Assembly (NCBI RefSeq): GCF_039729145.1
Contig: NZ_CP155793.1
Span: 1,550,001-1,614,000, forward strand
Length of the DNA stretch: 64,000 nucleotides
Source: Microbacterium sp. SY138
Lineage (GTDB): Bacteria > Actinomycetota > Actinomycetes > Actinomycetales > Microbacteriaceae
Direction: 5' to 3'
Shown: positions 8,551-18,499 of the stretch, in pieces
How positions within the stretch are numbered: the first letter of the stretch is position 1
Layout of the letters: each line of letters starts with the position of its first letter
Translations under genes and position numbers: made by a program
Notes under the pieces: generated by a model
The model's database searches: none
The model's input: only the letters and a program-made list of their open reading frames with translations
Told to the model about the DNA's origin: nothing

Positions 8551-11500
8551 ATGACCTACCCCCGTTCCTCCTTCGGCCCCGCCGCCGACTCCGTCGCGCC
8601 CAGCCCCCGCTTCCCGCAGATCGAGGAGGAGGTGCTCGCCTTCTGGAAGACGGACGACACCTTCCGCGCCTCGATCGCGCAGCGTGAGGGCTCGCCCGAG
8701 TGGGTGTTCTACGACGGCCCTCCCTTCGCGAACGGCCTGCCGCACTACGGCCACCTGCTCACCGGATACGCGAAGGACGTGTTCCCGCGATTCCAGACCA
8801 TGACGGGTCATAAGGTCGACCGTGTCTTCGGCTGGGACACGCACGGCCTGCCCGCAGAGCTCGAGGCGATGAAGCAGCTCGGCATCACCGAGAAGGCCGA
8901 GATCGAGGAGATGGGCATCGACGTCTTCAACGCGAAGGCGAAGAGCTCGGTGCTCGCCTACACGCACGAGTGGCAGGACTACGTCACCCGTCAGGCGCGC
9001 TGGGTCGACTTCGACCGCGGTTACAAGACGCTCGACCTGGGCTACATGGAGAGCGTGCTGTGGGCGTTCAAGACCCTGTACGACAAGGGCCTCGCTTACG
9101 AGGGATACCGCGTCCTCCCGTACTGCTGGCGCGACGAGACCCCGCTCTCGGCGCACGAGCTGCGCATGGACGACGACGTCTACCAGATGCGCCAGGACCC
9201 CTCCGTGACGGTGACCTTCCCGCTCACAGGCGCCAAGGCCGAGGCGCTCGGCCTCACCGGTGTGCGCGCCCTCGCATGGACCACCACGCCCTGGACCCTG
9301 CCGACCAACCTCGCGCTCGCCGTCGGTCCCGACATCGAGTACGTGGTGCTGCCGGCCGGACCCCGCGGTGCGGCGGACGTGCATCAGGCCGCGGGGACGA
9401 CGGACGCCGCCGTCGAGGCGTCGGCCCACCGATACCTGCTCGCAAAGCAGCTCATCGGAGGCTATGCCAAGGACCTCGGCTACGAGAGTGCCGATGACGC
9501 GCTGGCCGCCGTCGATGCGACCGTGCGCGGTGCCGAGCTGCAGGACGTCACCTACGACCGGCTGTTCGACTACTACGCCGACACCGAGACGTACGGCACC
9601 GAGAACGCCTGGCGCATCCTGGTCGACGACTACGTCACGGTCAGCGACGGCACCGGCATCGTCCACCAGGCTCCGGCCTACGGTGAGGACGACCAGCGGG
9701 TCGCCGGTGCCGCCGGAATCCCGACGATCCTGTCGCTCGACGACGGCGGCAAGTTCCTCCCGAACGTCACCGACGTCGCGGGCCAGCTCTGGATGGACGC
9801 GAACACGCCGCTCGTGCGCCTGATCCGTGAGAACGGCCGGCTGATCCGTCTGCAGAGCTACGAGCACTCGTATCCGCACTGCTGGCGCTGCCGCAACCCC
9901 CTGATCTACAAGGCCGTGTCGAGCTGGTTCATCCGCGTCACGGACATCAAGGACGACATGCTCGCGAACAACGAGCAGATCACGTGGGTGCCGGAGAACG
10001 TCAAGCACGGACAGTTCGGCAAGTGGCTCGAGGGCGCGCGCGACTGGTCGATCAGCCGCAACCGCTACTGGGGCTCGCCCATCCCGATCTGGAAGAGCGA
10101 CGACCCCGAGTACCCGCGCGTGGACGCGTACGGGTCGCTGGAGGATCTGGAGCGCGACTTCGGCACGTTGCCGCGCAACCCCGAGGGCGAGGTCGACCTG
10201 CACCGGCCGTACATCGACGACCTCACGCGTCCGAATCCGGACGACCCCACGGGGAAGAGCACGATGCGCCGCATCGAGGACGTCTTCGACGTGTGGTTCG
10301 ACTCGGGCTCGATGCCCTACGCGCAGGTGCACTACCCGTTCGAGAACCAGGAGTGGTTCGACTCGCACGCGCCGGCGGACTTCATCGTCGAGTACATCGG
10401 CCAGACCCGCGGCTGGTTCTACGTCATGCACGTGCTGTCGACCGCGTTGTTCAATCGTCCGGCCTTCACCGGCGTCAGCTGCCACGGCATCGTGCTGGGC
10501 AGCGACGGCTACAAGATGTCGAAGTCGCTGCGCAACTACCCGGACGTGTCCGAGGTGCTCGACCGCGACGGCTCCGACGCGATGCGCTGGTTCCTGATGT
10601 CGAGCTCGGTGCTGCGCGGTGGGAACCTCGCGGTCACGGAAGAGGGCATCCGCTCGGGGGTCCGCGAGTTCCTGCTGCCGCTGTGGAACTCGTGGTACTT
10701 CTTCGCCACGTACGCCAACGCCTCGGGGGCCGAGGGCTACCAGGCCGAGTGGCGCACCGACTCCACGGATGTGCTCGACCGCTACATCCTGGCCCGTCTG
10801 GGCGACCTCGTCCGCGAGGTGCGCGTGGATCTGGAGGGGCTGGACTCCACCACCGCGTCCGCGCGGCTGCGCGACTTCGCCGAGGTGCTGACCAACTGGT
10901 ACATCCGCCGCTCGCGAGACCGCTTCTGGACCGGCGTGACGGAAGACCCGAAGAGCCGCGAGGCCTTCGACACCCTCTACACCGTGCTCGAGACGCTCAC
11001 CCGTGTGGCGGCGCCTCTCGTGCCGCTCGTCAGCGAGCGCGTGTGGCAGGGCCTGACCGGCGGTCGCAGCGTGCACCTGACCGACTGGCCGGACGACACG
11101 CAGTTCCCGGCAGCGGACGAGATCCGTGACGCGATGGACGCGGTGCGCGAGCTGTCGAGCGTCGGCAACGCGCTGCGCAAGAAGGAGAAGCTGCGCGTGC
11201 GCCTGCCCCTCGCACGCTTCACGGTGGTCTCACCGCTCGCGGCGTCGCTCGGACAGTTCGAGGACATCCTCCGTGAGGAGCTCAACGTGAAGTCGGTGGA
11301 GCTCGTCACACTCGCCGATGACACGGCGGCGGAGTACGGCATCGCGCACCGCCTGAGCGTCAACGCCCGTGCGGCGGGTCCGCGCCTCGGCAAGGACGTG
11401 CAGAAGGCGATCCAGGCGGCGCGCTCCGGTGACTGGAGTGAGGTCTCCGGTGTCGTGACGGCAGGTGGCATCGTCCTCGAGCCGTCGGAGTACGAGCTCG

Positions 11501-11940
11501 TGCTCGAGACGACCGGCCGCCCGGAGGGGGAGGCCCTGGCCATCGTCCCGACGGGTGGCTTCGTGCTGCTCGACACCAGGACGACCCCGGAGCTCGAGGC
11601 CGAGGGACTCGCACGCGATGTCATCCGCGCCGTGCAGGAGACGCGCAAGAACGCCGACTTCGACGTCAGCGACCGCATCCAGCTGGTCCTCCGGTTCCAG
11701 GACGACGTGGACACCCAGGCTGTCGTGTCGGCGTTCGACCTGGCCGGCATCGCGGCAGAGACTCTCGCCGAGGAGTACTACGTGATCGACGCGCAGGGAG
11801 ACTCGATCTTCGGACACGGAGCGGTCCTGGCCGCGGCTGCGGGAGTGACGCCCGAGTTCTCCGCGGTCATCCCCGCCGGGACATATGCCAATGCCGGCGA
11901 CTTCACGATCGCCGTCACCAGGATGGGAGCGGGAGCATGA
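8551..11940 (+). CDS. ileS: Isoleucine--tRNA ligase
   Basis: Charges tRNA-Ile, 1129 residues. The HIGH-type motif reads HYGH at residues 65-68 ([15 protein letters not shown]) and KMSKS is at 655-659. The length and the HYGH context place it in the long, eukaryote-like IleS clade common in actinobacteria rather than the shorter clade of about 940 residues. An editing domain follows the first part ([18 protein letters not shown]), and an anticodon-binding C-terminal half begins around residue 740. The start ATG 8551 follows the T-box leader; the closest purine-rich site, AGGAG at 8516-8520, is 30 nt away and lies at the edge of a hairpin. The stop overlaps the folC start. Confidence 0.97.
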   Translation: MTYPRSSFGPAADSVAPSPRFPQIEEEVLAFWKTDDTFRASIAQREGSPEWVFYDGPPFANGLPHYGHLLTGYAKDVFPRFQTMTGHKVDRVFGWDTHGLPAELEAMKQLGITEKAEIEEMGIDVFNAKAKSSVLAYTHEWQDYVTRQARWVDFDRGYKTLDLGYMESVLWAFKTLYDKGLAYEGYRVLPYCWRDETPLSAHELRMDDDVYQMRQDPSVTVTFPLTGAKAEALGLTGVRALAWTTTPWTLPTNLALAVGPDIEYVVLPAGPRGAADVHQAAGTTDAAVEASAHRYLLAKQLIGGYAKDLGYESADDALAAVDATVRGAELQDVTYDRLFDYYADTETYGTENAWRILVDDYVTVSDGTGIVHQAPAYGEDDQRVAGAAGIPTILSLDDGGKFLPNVTDVAGQLWMDANTPLVRLIRENGRLIRLQSYEHSYPHCWRCRNPLIYKAVSSWFIRVTDIKDDMLANNEQITWVPENVKHGQFGKWLEGARDWSISRNRYWGSPIPIWKSDDPEYPRVDAYGSLEDLERDFGTLPRNPEGEVDLHRPYIDDLTRPNPDDPTGKSTMRRIEDVFDVWFDSGSMPYAQVHYPFENQEWFDSHAPADFIVEYIGQTRGWFYVMHVLSTALFNRPAFTGVSCHGIVLGSDGYKMSKSLRNYPDVSEVLDRDGSDAMRWFLMSSSVLRGGNLAVTEEGIRSGVREFLLPLWNSWYFFATYANASGAEGYQAEWRTDSTDVLDRYILARLGDLVREVRVDLEGLDSTTASARLRDFAEVLTNWYIRRSRDRFWTGVTEDPKSREAFDTLYTVLETLTRVAAPLVPLVSERVWQGLTGGRSVHLTDWPDDTQFPAADEIRDAMDAVRELSSVGNALRKKEKLRVRLPLARFTVVSPLAASLGQFEDILREELNVKSVELVTLADDTAAEYGIAHRLSVNARAAGPRLGKDVQKAIQAARSGDWSEVSGVVTAGGIVLEPSEYELVLETTGRPEGEALAIVPTGGFVLLDTRTTPELEAEGLARDVIRAVQETRKNADFDVSDRIQLVLRFQDDVDTQAVVSAFDLAGIAAETLAEEYYVIDAQGDSIFGHGAVLAAAAGVTPEFSAVIPAGTYANAGDFTIAVTRMGAGA

Positions 11941-13289
11941 GTGACAAGGACAGGGCGGATGCCGTCTACGAGGCCCTGCTGAGCCGCGCCGGAGAGCGCT
12001 GGGTGCAGCCGCGCAAGGAGCGCACCGCCCGCATCCTCGCGTTCCTCGATGACCCGCAGCGCACGTACCGCGTCGTGCACATCACGGGTACGAACGGCAA
12101 GACGTCGACCGCGCGGATGATCGAGAGCCTCCTGCGGGCGCACGATCTGCGCACGGGACTGTTCACGAGCCCACATCTGGAGCGCTTCACCGAGCGGATC
12201 ATGATCGACGGCGAGCCCATCGCCGATGAGGCCGTCGCGGATGCGTGGGACGAGATCGAGCCGTTCGTCGACATCGTCGATGCCGAGCTCGAAGCCGCGG
12301 GTGATGCTCCGCTGACGTTCTTCGAACTGCTGACCGTGCTGGCGTTCGTCGCCGTGGCCGATGCGCCGATCGACGTGCTCGTGCTCGAGGTGGGCATGGG
12401 TGGGGAGTGGGACTCCACGAACACCGCCGACGGCGACGTCGCGGTGTTCGCGCCGATCGACATCGACCACGCCGACCGTCTCGGCAGCACGATCGCCGAG
12501 ATCGCCGAGGTCAAGGCCGGCATCATCAAGGAGGGCGCGGCCGTGGTGTCCGCCCAGCAGCCCGCGGAGGCGGCCGAGGTGCTGCGTCGCGTGGCGGCGG
12601 AGCGCAACGCGACCATCGCGTTCGAGGGCGAGGAGTTCGGTCTCACCGAGCAGAAGCTCGCCGTCGGCGGCCAGTTGCTCACGATCCGTGGCCTGGCGGG
12701 GGAGTACACCGAGGAGTACCTGCCGCTGTACGGCGCTCACCAGGGGCACAACGCCGCTCTCGCAGTGGCCGCCGTCGAGTCGCTGATCGGCGGTGCCACC
12801 CAGCGCATCGCCGCGGACATCGTGACGGCGGGTCTGCAGGAGAGCACCTCACCGGGCCGGCTGCAGTTGCTCGGCATCGCCCCGACCGTGATCGTCGACG
12901 CGGCTCACAACCCGCACGGCGCCAAGGCACTCGCGCAGGCTCTGGACGACAGCTTCGACTTCGACGAATGGGGCCTGGTGCTCGGTGTGCTCGCCGACAA
13001 GGACGCCGCCGGCATCGTCGCCGAACTGGCACCGGGAGCGGCGCACGTGTTCGCCACCGCTCCGGATTCGGATCGCGCGAGCGATGCGGATGCGATCGCC
13101 GACCTCGTCGAGCAGGCCGGACAGCGGGCGACCGTGCACCACTCGCTGGCCGACGCCGCCGACGCCGCGCGCGAGTGGGCCGCATCCTCCGATCGACGCG
13201 CGGTCATCATCGCGGGCTCCGTGGTGCTCGCCGGAGAGGCGGTCGCCCTGGCGCAGGACGAGGACTGGAAGGCGGGGTGGCGCGCATGA
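11937..13289 (+). CDS. folC: Folylpolyglutamate synthase / dihydrofolate synthase
   Basis: Adds glutamate to dihydropteroate and folates, ATP-dependent, cytoplasmic. It has 450 residues, normal for FolC. The Mur-ligase P-loop [10 protein letters not shown] is at about residues 49-58, followed by [13 protein letters not shown], the dihydrofolate-binding segment, and [14 protein letters not shown], the second FolC signature. The C-terminal domain has [12 protein letters not shown], also typical. The ATG overlaps the ileS stop (ATGA), so it is read on the same T-box-controlled transcript, an arrangement that is frequent in this lineage. Confidence 0.96.
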   Translation: MSDKDRADAVYEALLSRAGERWVQPRKERTARILAFLDDPQRTYRVVHITGTNGKTSTARMIESLLRAHDLRTGLFTSPHLERFTERIMIDGEPIADEAVADAWDEIEPFVDIVDAELEAAGDAPLTFFELLTVLAFVAVADAPIDVLVLEVGMGGEWDSTNTADGDVAVFAPIDIDHADRLGSTIAEIAEVKAGIIKEGAAVVSAQQPAEAAEVLRRVAAERNATIAFEGEEFGLTEQKLAVGGQLLTIRGLAGEYTEEYLPLYGAHQGHNAALAVAAVESLIGGATQRIAADIVTAGLQESTSPGRLQLLGIAPTVIVDAAHNPHGAKALAQALDDSFDFDEWGLVLGVLADKDAAGIVAELAPGAAHVFATAPDSDRASDADAIADLVEQAGQRATVHHSLADAADAAREWAASSDRRAVIIAGSVVLAGEAVALAQDEDWKAGWRA

Positions 13290-13726
13290 GCGCCGACGCG
13301 ACACCGGCTCGCCGTACCCGCCGGCCGCGCCCGCCGCGCACGCTCGTGCAGAAGCTCGCACCTGTCGTGCTGGGTTTCGAGGCCATCGTGGTCTTCCTCG
13401 TGGGCCTGACGATCTTCGGGCTGCGGCAGCTTCCCGACGGTATCGAGCAGTGGTGGGCGATCGTCGCCGGGGCGGTGGTCGCGCTCGCCTGCATCGCGAT
13501 CGCCGGGATGATCACGAAGCCCTGGGCGATCACCGCCGGGTGGGTCGTGCAGGCACTCGTCGCCCTATCGGCGTTCTTCGTTCCCTCCATCCTGCTCGTC
13601 GTCCTGATTTTCGGCGGCATGTGGGCGTATGCGACCATCGGAGGGGCCCGATTGGACGCACGACGCCCGGCCGGACCCACGACCGAGACTCAGACCACGC
13701 AGATCTCAGACACAGAGAGTGAATGA
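13286..13726 (+). CDS. DUF4233 membrane protein
   Basis: A 146-residue protein with a basic, Pro/Arg-rich N-terminus followed by four closely spaced hydrophobic segments (about residues 25-48, 56-74, 80-95 and 98-118) and a short Thr-rich tail. The position between folC and ndk and the KLAPVVLGFEAIVVFLVGL segment match the actinobacterial DUF4233 family, whose function is unknown. The start overlaps the folC stop. It is probably an inner-membrane protein co-expressed with folate and nucleotide genes. Confidence 0.85.
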   Translation: MSADATPARRTRRPRPPRTLVQKLAPVVLGFEAIVVFLVGLTIFGLRQLPDGIEQWWAIVAGAVVALACIAIAGMITKPWAITAGWVVQALVALSAFFVPSILLVVLIFGGMWAYATIGGARLDARRPAGPTTETQTTQISDTESE

Positions 13727-13727
13727 C

Positions 13728-14144
13728 ATGGCCACCGAAGAAACCCTCGTCCTCGTCAAGCCCGATGGCGTCGCTCGCGGCCTCACCGGCGCGATCCTCG
13801 CCCGCATCGAGGCGAAGGGCTACGCCCTCGTCGATATCCGCCTGGTGGAGCCCGACCGCGACCTGCTGGCCGAGCACTACGCCGAGCACGAGGGCAAGCC
13901 GTTCTACGAGCCGCTGCTCGAGTTCATGCTCTCCGGCCCCTCGGTCGCCATCCGTCTCGCGGGCAACCGCGTGATCGAGGGCTTCCGCTCGCTCGCCGGC
14001 ACCACCGACCCGACGACCGCTGCGCCCGGCACGATCCGTGGCGACTTCGGTCGCGACTGGGGCCTCAAGGTGCAGCAGAACCTCGTGCACGGCTCGGACA
14101 GCCCCGAGTCTGCCGCGCGCGAGCTCGGCATCTGGTTCGACTGA
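13728..14144 (+). CDS. ndk: Nucleoside-diphosphate kinase
   Basis: Transfers the gamma phosphate from ATP to other nucleoside diphosphates through a phospho-histidine, cytoplasmic. It has 138 residues, normal for Ndk. The start TLVLVKPDGVARGLTG and the active site NLVHGSDSPESA, with catalytic His at residue 121, are diagnostic. ATG 13728 follows the DUF4233 stop by 1 nt, so it is the last gene of the ileS operon, and a strong terminator follows 18 nt after the stop. Confidence 0.97.
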   Translation: MATEETLVLVKPDGVARGLTGAILARIEAKGYALVDIRLVEPDRDLLAEHYAEHEGKPFYEPLLEFMLSGPSVAIRLAGNRVIEGFRSLAGTTDPTTAAPGTIRGDFGRDWGLKVQQNLVHGSDSPESAARELGIWFD

Positions 14145-14161
14145 GAACCCGTCCGCACGTG

Positions 14162-14198
14162 AAAAGCCCGCCCGCCGAGTCTCGGCGGGCGGGCTTTC
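14162..14198 (+). terminator. Rho-independent terminator after ndk
   Basis: A near-perfect GC-rich hairpin with arms AAAGCCCGCCCGCCGAG and CTCGGCGGGCGGGCTTT around a very small loop. It lies between the convergent ndk and VKOR genes and is symmetric enough to serve both. Confidence 0.92.
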
Positions 14199-14226
14199 GT
14201 CGTCTCCGCCGTCGGCGGAGCGGGGA

Positions 14227-14844
14227 TCAGAAGATCATGCCGATGACCTCGCCGAGGAGATCGAGGCCACGCAGCTGAGCGAGCAGGATGACGACGGCGT
14301 ACGCGAGGATCGTCGCGAGCGGGACCCAGGCCATCAGCTTCTCGGCGCGGGCCTTCGTCTTCTCGTTGCTGGTGAAGGTGCCGTTGCGGGTGAGGTGCAG
14401 CATCGTCGCGAAGAATGTGGGGATGGTGACCGACCAGGTGAGCATGCACCAGGGGCAGAGAACGCCGAGGTTGGGGGCGTAGATGCTCTGCCAGATCAGC
14501 CAGCACACGAGGCCGAAGGCGAAGGTGACCCCGGCACCGAAGGTCAGCCAGAACCACCGCGGGAAGCGGGATCCCGCGAGCAGGGCGACGCCGACGAACA
14601 GCGGCGCCATCCAGCCGGCGATACCGAGAATCGGGTTGGGGAAGCCGAAGACCTCGCCCTGCCAGGATTCGAGGTTCTTCCCGCACTGGATCATCACGCT
14701 CACGTTGCAGCTGAGGACGGCGTCAGGGTTGGCCGCCAGGACGAACTTCTCGACAGTGAGCTGGAAGGCGGCGAACCAGCCCACCACACTTGCGATGATC
14801 AGCCAGACGGCGTAGATGACGGGGCGGGTGCGCTGCTCGCTCAT
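14227..14844 (-). CDS. Vitamin K epoxide reductase family protein (VKOR)
   Basis: Membrane quinone oxidoreductase of the extracytoplasmic disulfide-forming pathway, 205 residues with about five hydrophobic helices. It has the redox motif CPWC at residues 130-133 and the second Cys pair at 46 and 54 (SCNVSVMIQC), the four-Cys pattern of bacterial VKOR. Bacterial VKOR regenerates a DsbA-like thioredoxin; no such partner gene is adjacent and no thioredoxin domain is fused. ATG 14844 is preceded by GATAAT 7 nt upstream, suggesting a leaderless or nearly leaderless message. Convergent with ndk. Confidence 0.9.
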   Translation of the reverse strand: MSEQRTRPVIYAVWLIIASVVGWFAAFQLTVEKFVLAANPDAVLSCNVSVMIQCGKNLESWQGEVFGFPNPILGIAGWMAPLFVGVALLAGSRFPRWFWLTFGAGVTFAFGLVCWLIWQSIYAPNLGVLCPWCMLTWSVTIPTFFATMLHLTRNGTFTSNEKTKARAEKLMAWVPLATILAYAVVILLAQLRGLDLLGEVIGMIF

Positions 14845-15127
14845 ACTGGGGATTATCCCAGCGACTGCTATGGATGCGGCGAGAACAGGCCGGAGAAATG
14901 TCCGGCCCGGATGACGGGATGCCGCGAACGGAGCCACTTGGTGCGATAATGGCCTGTGATGCGATGAACGGCGTTGCCGCGACACGCGTCGAGCAGACTT
15001 CGGGGTCCAATGCCCCACGCGATCAGAGCCATGAGCCGGTCGCAGACCGAGTGAGTTCGCGGCACCTGCGGGTACCGCATGAGATTTCACGGAACACCGA
15101 GTGTCCCGTGCAGGGAGTAAGCCAGAG

Positions 15128-17695
15128 ATGGCCGATGAGAACAATGACAACAACGCCCCTACCCTCGACTTCCCGGCTGACGCCGCGGGAGAGCTGACGG
15201 AGCCCACGGCTCCCGGCGCGGACGACCGCGCGGGGTCTTCGGGCGAGGGCGAAGAGCCGTCCACTGCTGCGGAAGCCGCCGAGGCTGCAGAAGTGGCTGA
15301 GGCTGCAGAGGTGGCCGAGGACGCGGCCGCCGATGACGTCGCGGCCGGTTACGCGGCGGCGGATGACGCTGCTGCGGCTGCCGACGACGCCGCTGCTGCG
15401 GCCGAGTCGATCGCAGAGGCCGTCGCCGAGGCGAAATCGGAGGCGGAGAACGAGGCCGCTGACGAAGTGCCGGCTACGGACGAAGCTCCCGTCGCGGACG
15501 AAGCTCCCGTCGCGGACGAAGCTCCCGCTGCGGACGATGCCCCCGCGGTCGAAGAGGCTCCTTCTGCTCCCGAGGCTCCGGCTCCGGTGACCGCCGTCTC
15601 CCTCGGCCTGCTGCCCGAGGTGTTCGTCTCCCAGGTCTCCACGCAGCTGCACTTCTACGCGCCGGAGATCGTACCGCTGCCCGCACGTCCGGGTCGCGAG
15701 CGCATCTTCGACCGCATCGCCGACCGCGACCAGCCGCAGGACGATGCAGCCGGCCGAGGCCGCGGTCGTCGTCGCCGGGGTGGTTCCGAGGGTGACGACC
15801 AGCGCGAAGAGCCGCGTCAGCGTCAGCGTGTCGTCGAGTACATCACCGAGCCGAAGGCGATCAAGGGATCGACCCGTCTCGAGGCGAAGAAGCAGCGTCG
15901 CCGCGACGGTCGTGACGCCGGCCGCCGTCGCCCTGTCGTCACCGAGGCCGAGTTCCTCGCACGCCGTGAGTCCGTCGACCGCAAGATGGTCGTCCGTTCC
16001 AAGAACGGCCGCACTCAGATCGGCGTCCTCGAGGACGGCGTGCTCGTCGAGCACTACGTCGCCCGCAACCAGGACGCGTCGCTCATCGGAAACGTTTACC
16101 TGGGGCGCGTGCAGAACGTCCTCCCCAGCATGGAGGCCGCGTTCGTCGACATCGGGCGCGGGCGCAACGCCGTGCTCTACTCCGGTGAGGTCGACTGGGA
16201 CGGCGTCGAGACCGGCAACCAGCCGCGTCGCATCGAGCTGGCCCTCAAGCCCGGCGACCGTGTTCTCGTGCAGGTCACGAAGGACCCCGTCGGCCACAAG
16301 GGTGCCCGTCTCACGAGCCAGATCTCGCTTCCCGGCCGCTACCTGGTCTACGTGCCGGGCGGGTCGATGAACGGCATCAGCCGCAAGCTCCCCGACAATG
16401 AGCGGGCGCGCCTCAAGCGCATCCTCAAAGAGGTGCTGCCGGAGTCCTCCGGCGTGATCGTCCGCACCGCGGCAGAGGGTGCGACCGAGGACCAGCTCAC
16501 GCGCGACGTGCAGCGGCTCACCTCGCAGTGGGAGCACATCCAGAAGCAGGTCGAGAACCAGCAGGCGCCCGCGCTCCTGCACGCCGAACCCGACCTTCTC
16601 GTCAAGATCGTCCGCGATGTCTTCAACGAGGACTTCACGAAGATGCTCATCCAGGGTGAGGACGCCCAGCAGACCATCCGCGCCTACCTGGAGAGCGTCG
16701 CCCCCGACCTCCTCGAGCGCGTCGAGGCCTACGAGGACGAGACCGATCCGTTCGATGCATTCCGCATCACGGAGCAGATCGAGAAGGCTCTCGACCGCAA
16801 GGTATGGCTGCCCTCCGGCGGTTCGCTCGTGATCGACCGCACCGAGGCCATGACGGTCGTCGACGTCAACACCGGCAAGTTCGTCGGCTCCGGCGGAAAC
16901 CTCGAGGAGACCGTCACCAAGAACAACCTCGAGGCGGCGGAGGAGATCGTCCGCCAGCTGCGTCTGCGCGACATCGGCGGCATCATCGTCGTCGACTTCA
17001 TCGACATGGTGCTCGAGTCGAACCGCGACCTCGTGCTGCGTCGACTGATCGAGTGCCTGAGCCGCGACCGCACGAAGCACCAGGTGGCAGAGGTCACCTC
17101 GCTCGGCCTGGTGCAGATGACGCGCAAGAAGCTCGGTCTCGGCCTGCTCGAGACCTTCAGCGAGGCGTGCGAGGTCTGCGCCGGTCGCGGTGTCATCGTG
17201 CACCACGACCCCGTGGTGAAGCACCGTTCCAGCAGCAACGGCGGCGGCAGCAACGGCGGCAACGGGCAGAGCGGTCGTCGTCAGCGCGGCAACGGCGGCA
17301 GCGGGAACGGACAGAGCCAGAGTGCTCCCTCCGCTCCTCCGGTCACCCACAGCATCACCGAGGGCGCGAAATCGGCCCTCGCGCAGATCGCCGCCTCCAC
17401 CATCGCCCCGGCGGCGGATGGCGCGCCCGCAGTCGAGTCGGCCGATGTCGCGGCTGAGGCGCCCGCGGCCGCCGAACGTCCGAAGAAGGCCCGCAAGAAG
17501 CGCGGCGACCGCAAGGGGCCGAAGACTCCCGCCGAGCAGCTCCTCGACTCGGTCCTCGACGCTCTTCCGGAGCCGAAAGCTCCCGGTCAGGGGCGAGGAC
17601 GCCGTCGGGTGAGCACTGCTGCGCTCACCGGCACTCCCGTCTCGGTGAACAACGAGCCGTCAGCGCCGGTCGCGGCTGCGGATTCGGAGTCCTGA
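15128..17695 (+). CDS. rne: Ribonuclease E/G family endoribonuclease
   Basis: Single-strand RNA endonuclease for mRNA decay and rRNA processing, 855 residues. Residues 1 to about 190 are a low-complexity acidic Ala/Glu/Asp extension with tandem repeats. An S1 RNA-binding domain starts near residue 320 (NVYLGRVQNVLPSMEAAFVD). The catalytic core has TVVDVNTGKFVG and IIVVDFIDM, with the metal-binding aspartates near 578 and 622, and the zinc-link pair CEVC. The C-terminus is Gly/Asn/Arg-rich, then Lys/Arg-rich. GGGAG about 10 nt before ATG 15128 supports the start. The 3' end overlaps the convergent DUF4031 gene by 36 nt. Whether to call it rne or rng is partly convention. Confidence 0.93.
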   Translation: MADENNDNNAPTLDFPADAAGELTEPTAPGADDRAGSSGEGEEPSTAAEAAEAAEVAEAAEVAEDAAADDVAAGYAAADDAAAAADDAAAAAESIAEAVAEAKSEAENEAADEVPATDEAPVADEAPVADEAPAADDAPAVEEAPSAPEAPAPVTAVSLGLLPEVFVSQVSTQLHFYAPEIVPLPARPGRERIFDRIADRDQPQDDAAGRGRGRRRRGGSEGDDQREEPRQRQRVVEYITEPKAIKGSTRLEAKKQRRRDGRDAGRRRPVVTEAEFLARRESVDRKMVVRSKNGRTQIGVLEDGVLVEHYVARNQDASLIGNVYLGRVQNVLPSMEAAFVDIGRGRNAVLYSGEVDWDGVETGNQPRRIELALKPGDRVLVQVTKDPVGHKGARLTSQISLPGRYLVYVPGGSMNGISRKLPDNERARLKRILKEVLPESSGVIVRTAAEGATEDQLTRDVQRLTSQWEHIQKQVENQQAPALLHAEPDLLVKIVRDVFNEDFTKMLIQGEDAQQTIRAYLESVAPDLLERVEAYEDETDPFDAFRITEQIEKALDRKVWLPSGGSLVIDRTEAMTVVDVNTGKFVGSGGNLEETVTKNNLEAAEEIVRQLRLRDIGGIIVVDFIDMVLESNRDLVLRRLIECLSRDRTKHQVAEVTSLGLVQMTRKKLGLGLLETFSEACEVCAGRGVIVHHDPVVKHRSSSNGGGSNGGNGQSGRRQRGNGGSGNGQSQSAPSAPPVTHSITEGAKSALAQIAASTIAPAADGAPAVESADVAAEAPAAAERPKKARKKRGDRKGPKTPAEQLLDSVLDALPEPKAPGQGRGRRRVSTAALTGTPVSVNNEPSAPVAAADSES
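15473..15544 (+). repeat. 18-bp tandem repeat inside the RNase E N-terminus
   Basis: Four consecutive 18-nt units (15473, 15491, 15509 and 15527) of the form GTCGCGGACGAAGCTCCC; the two middle units are identical. They encode a repeated six-residue acidic unit, A-D-E-A-P-V, in the linker before the S1 domain. In-frame copy-number changes would be tolerated. Confidence 0.85.
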
Positions 17696-17926
17696 GGCGA
17701 TCAGCCGGCGCACCAGTTCCTTGCCCTGCACGTGGTGAGCGCCGGCGGCGACGAGCCGGGGGATGATCTCCTCCGGCACGTCGTAGTGGTCGAGGTCGAA
17801 CGCACGTGCGGGGACGTCGTTCGCGCGCGCGAACACGTGCAGCTCGTCGAGGCTCTCATCGCTGACCAGGTGCGCCCAGAGGCGTCCGTGGGCGGGCCAG
17901 AGGGGTTCGTCGACGAGTACGGTCAC
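17660..17926 (-). CDS. DUF4031 domain protein
   Basis: An 88-residue cytoplasmic protein of the DUF4031 family, function unknown. Recognisable features are the N-terminal VLVDEPLWPAHGRLWAHLVSD and the middle FDLDHYDVPE. The GTG start at 17926 is well supported: TAGGCT lies exactly 6 nt before it on the minus strand, the leaderless layout seen repeatedly here. Its last 36 nt overlap the end of the RNase E gene on the other strand. Confidence 0.85.
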   Translation of the reverse strand: MTVLVDEPLWPAHGRLWAHLVSDESLDELHVFARANDVPARAFDLDHYDVPEEIIPRLVAAGAHHVQGKELVRRLIASGLRIRSRDRR

Positions 17927-17932
17927 CCGGTC

Positions 17933-17938
17933 AGCCTA
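17933..17938 (-). promoter_or_regulatory. -10 hexamer of leaderless promoter, DUF4031 gene
   Basis: Minus-strand TAGGCT followed by 6 nt and then GTG 17926, so transcription should begin at the start codon. Confidence 0.55.
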
Positions 17939-17999
17939 CGACCGCCTCGACAGGGCAGGGCCGGAAGCGGAATGTGAGACGCCTCGGAGCCGCGCCGCT

Positions 18000-18028
18000 T
18001 TGCGACACCGACCCGCATCCGGTAAAGT
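18000..18028 (+). promoter_or_regulatory. Promoter of the rplU-rpmA operon
   Basis: TTGCGA at 18000-18005 and TAAAGT at 18023-18028 are separated by 17 nt, the best two-box promoter in the window. It gives a 5' leader of about 135 nt before rplU. The leader holds no recognisable gene; an in-frame extension of rplU exists there but is Arg-rich and implausible. Confidence 0.65.
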
Positions 18029-18172
18029 AGTCCCTTGGTGCGTATGCCGCGTCGTCCTCGTCGGTCGAAGCGGAGAGTCTTGCGTTCGCGCCCGCCGTTC
18101 TGCGGCGCATGCAAGCAACAGTCTTCCCGTGAGATCTCGGAGCCGCGAGCTCCCCAACGAAACAGGTATGAA

Positions 18173-18481
18173 GTGGTTTACGCAGTAGTGCGCGCCGGTG
18201 GGCGGCAGGAGAAGGTCGAGGTCGGCACGATCGTTCAGCTCGACCGTGTCAAGGCTGCCCAGGGCGAGAAGATCGAGCTGGCCGCCGTGCTGCTCGTCGA
18301 CGGCGCCACGGTGACCACCGACGCTGACTCGCTGGCGAAGGTCAAGGTCACGGCAGAGGTCATCGGCAACCTCCGCGGCCCGAAGATCATCATCCAGAAG
18401 TACAAGAACAAGACCGGCTACAAGAAGCGTCAGGGCCACCGCCAGGAGCTCACGCGCGTCAAGATCACCGGCATCAAGTAA
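18173..18481 (+). CDS. rplU: 50S ribosomal protein L21
   Basis: Large-subunit protein that binds 23S rRNA, 102 residues. It begins [18 protein letters not shown], the classic L21 start, and ends [19 protein letters not shown]. The start is a GTG at 18173. An out-of-frame ATG at 18168, only 5 nt earlier, opens a six-codon frame that stops at TAG 18186-18188, inside the L21 gene. Only a weak purine stretch (CAGG) precedes the GTG. It is followed after 18 nt by rpmA. Confidence 0.96.
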   Translation: MVYAVVRAGGRQEKVEVGTIVQLDRVKAAQGEKIELAAVLLVDGATVTTDADSLAKVKVTAEVIGNLRGPKIIIQKYKNKTGYKKRQGHRQELTRVKITGIK

Positions 18482-18499
18482 GCCCGAGGGGACTAGGAC

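Noticed and set aside
8437..11076. 879-codon minus-strand open frame opposite ileS and its T-box
   Set aside because: Antisense of the well-supported ileS; no motif and no ribosome site.
15023..17350. 775-codon minus-strand open frame opposite RNase E
   Set aside because: Antisense shadow; its apparent repeats simply mirror the 18-bp repeats and Gly-rich tract of the RNase E gene.
18035..18172. 46-codon in-frame N-terminal extension of rplU
   Set aside because: Arg/Ser-rich and unlike any L21; the conserved L21 start is at GTG 18173 and the extension lies in the 5' leader.
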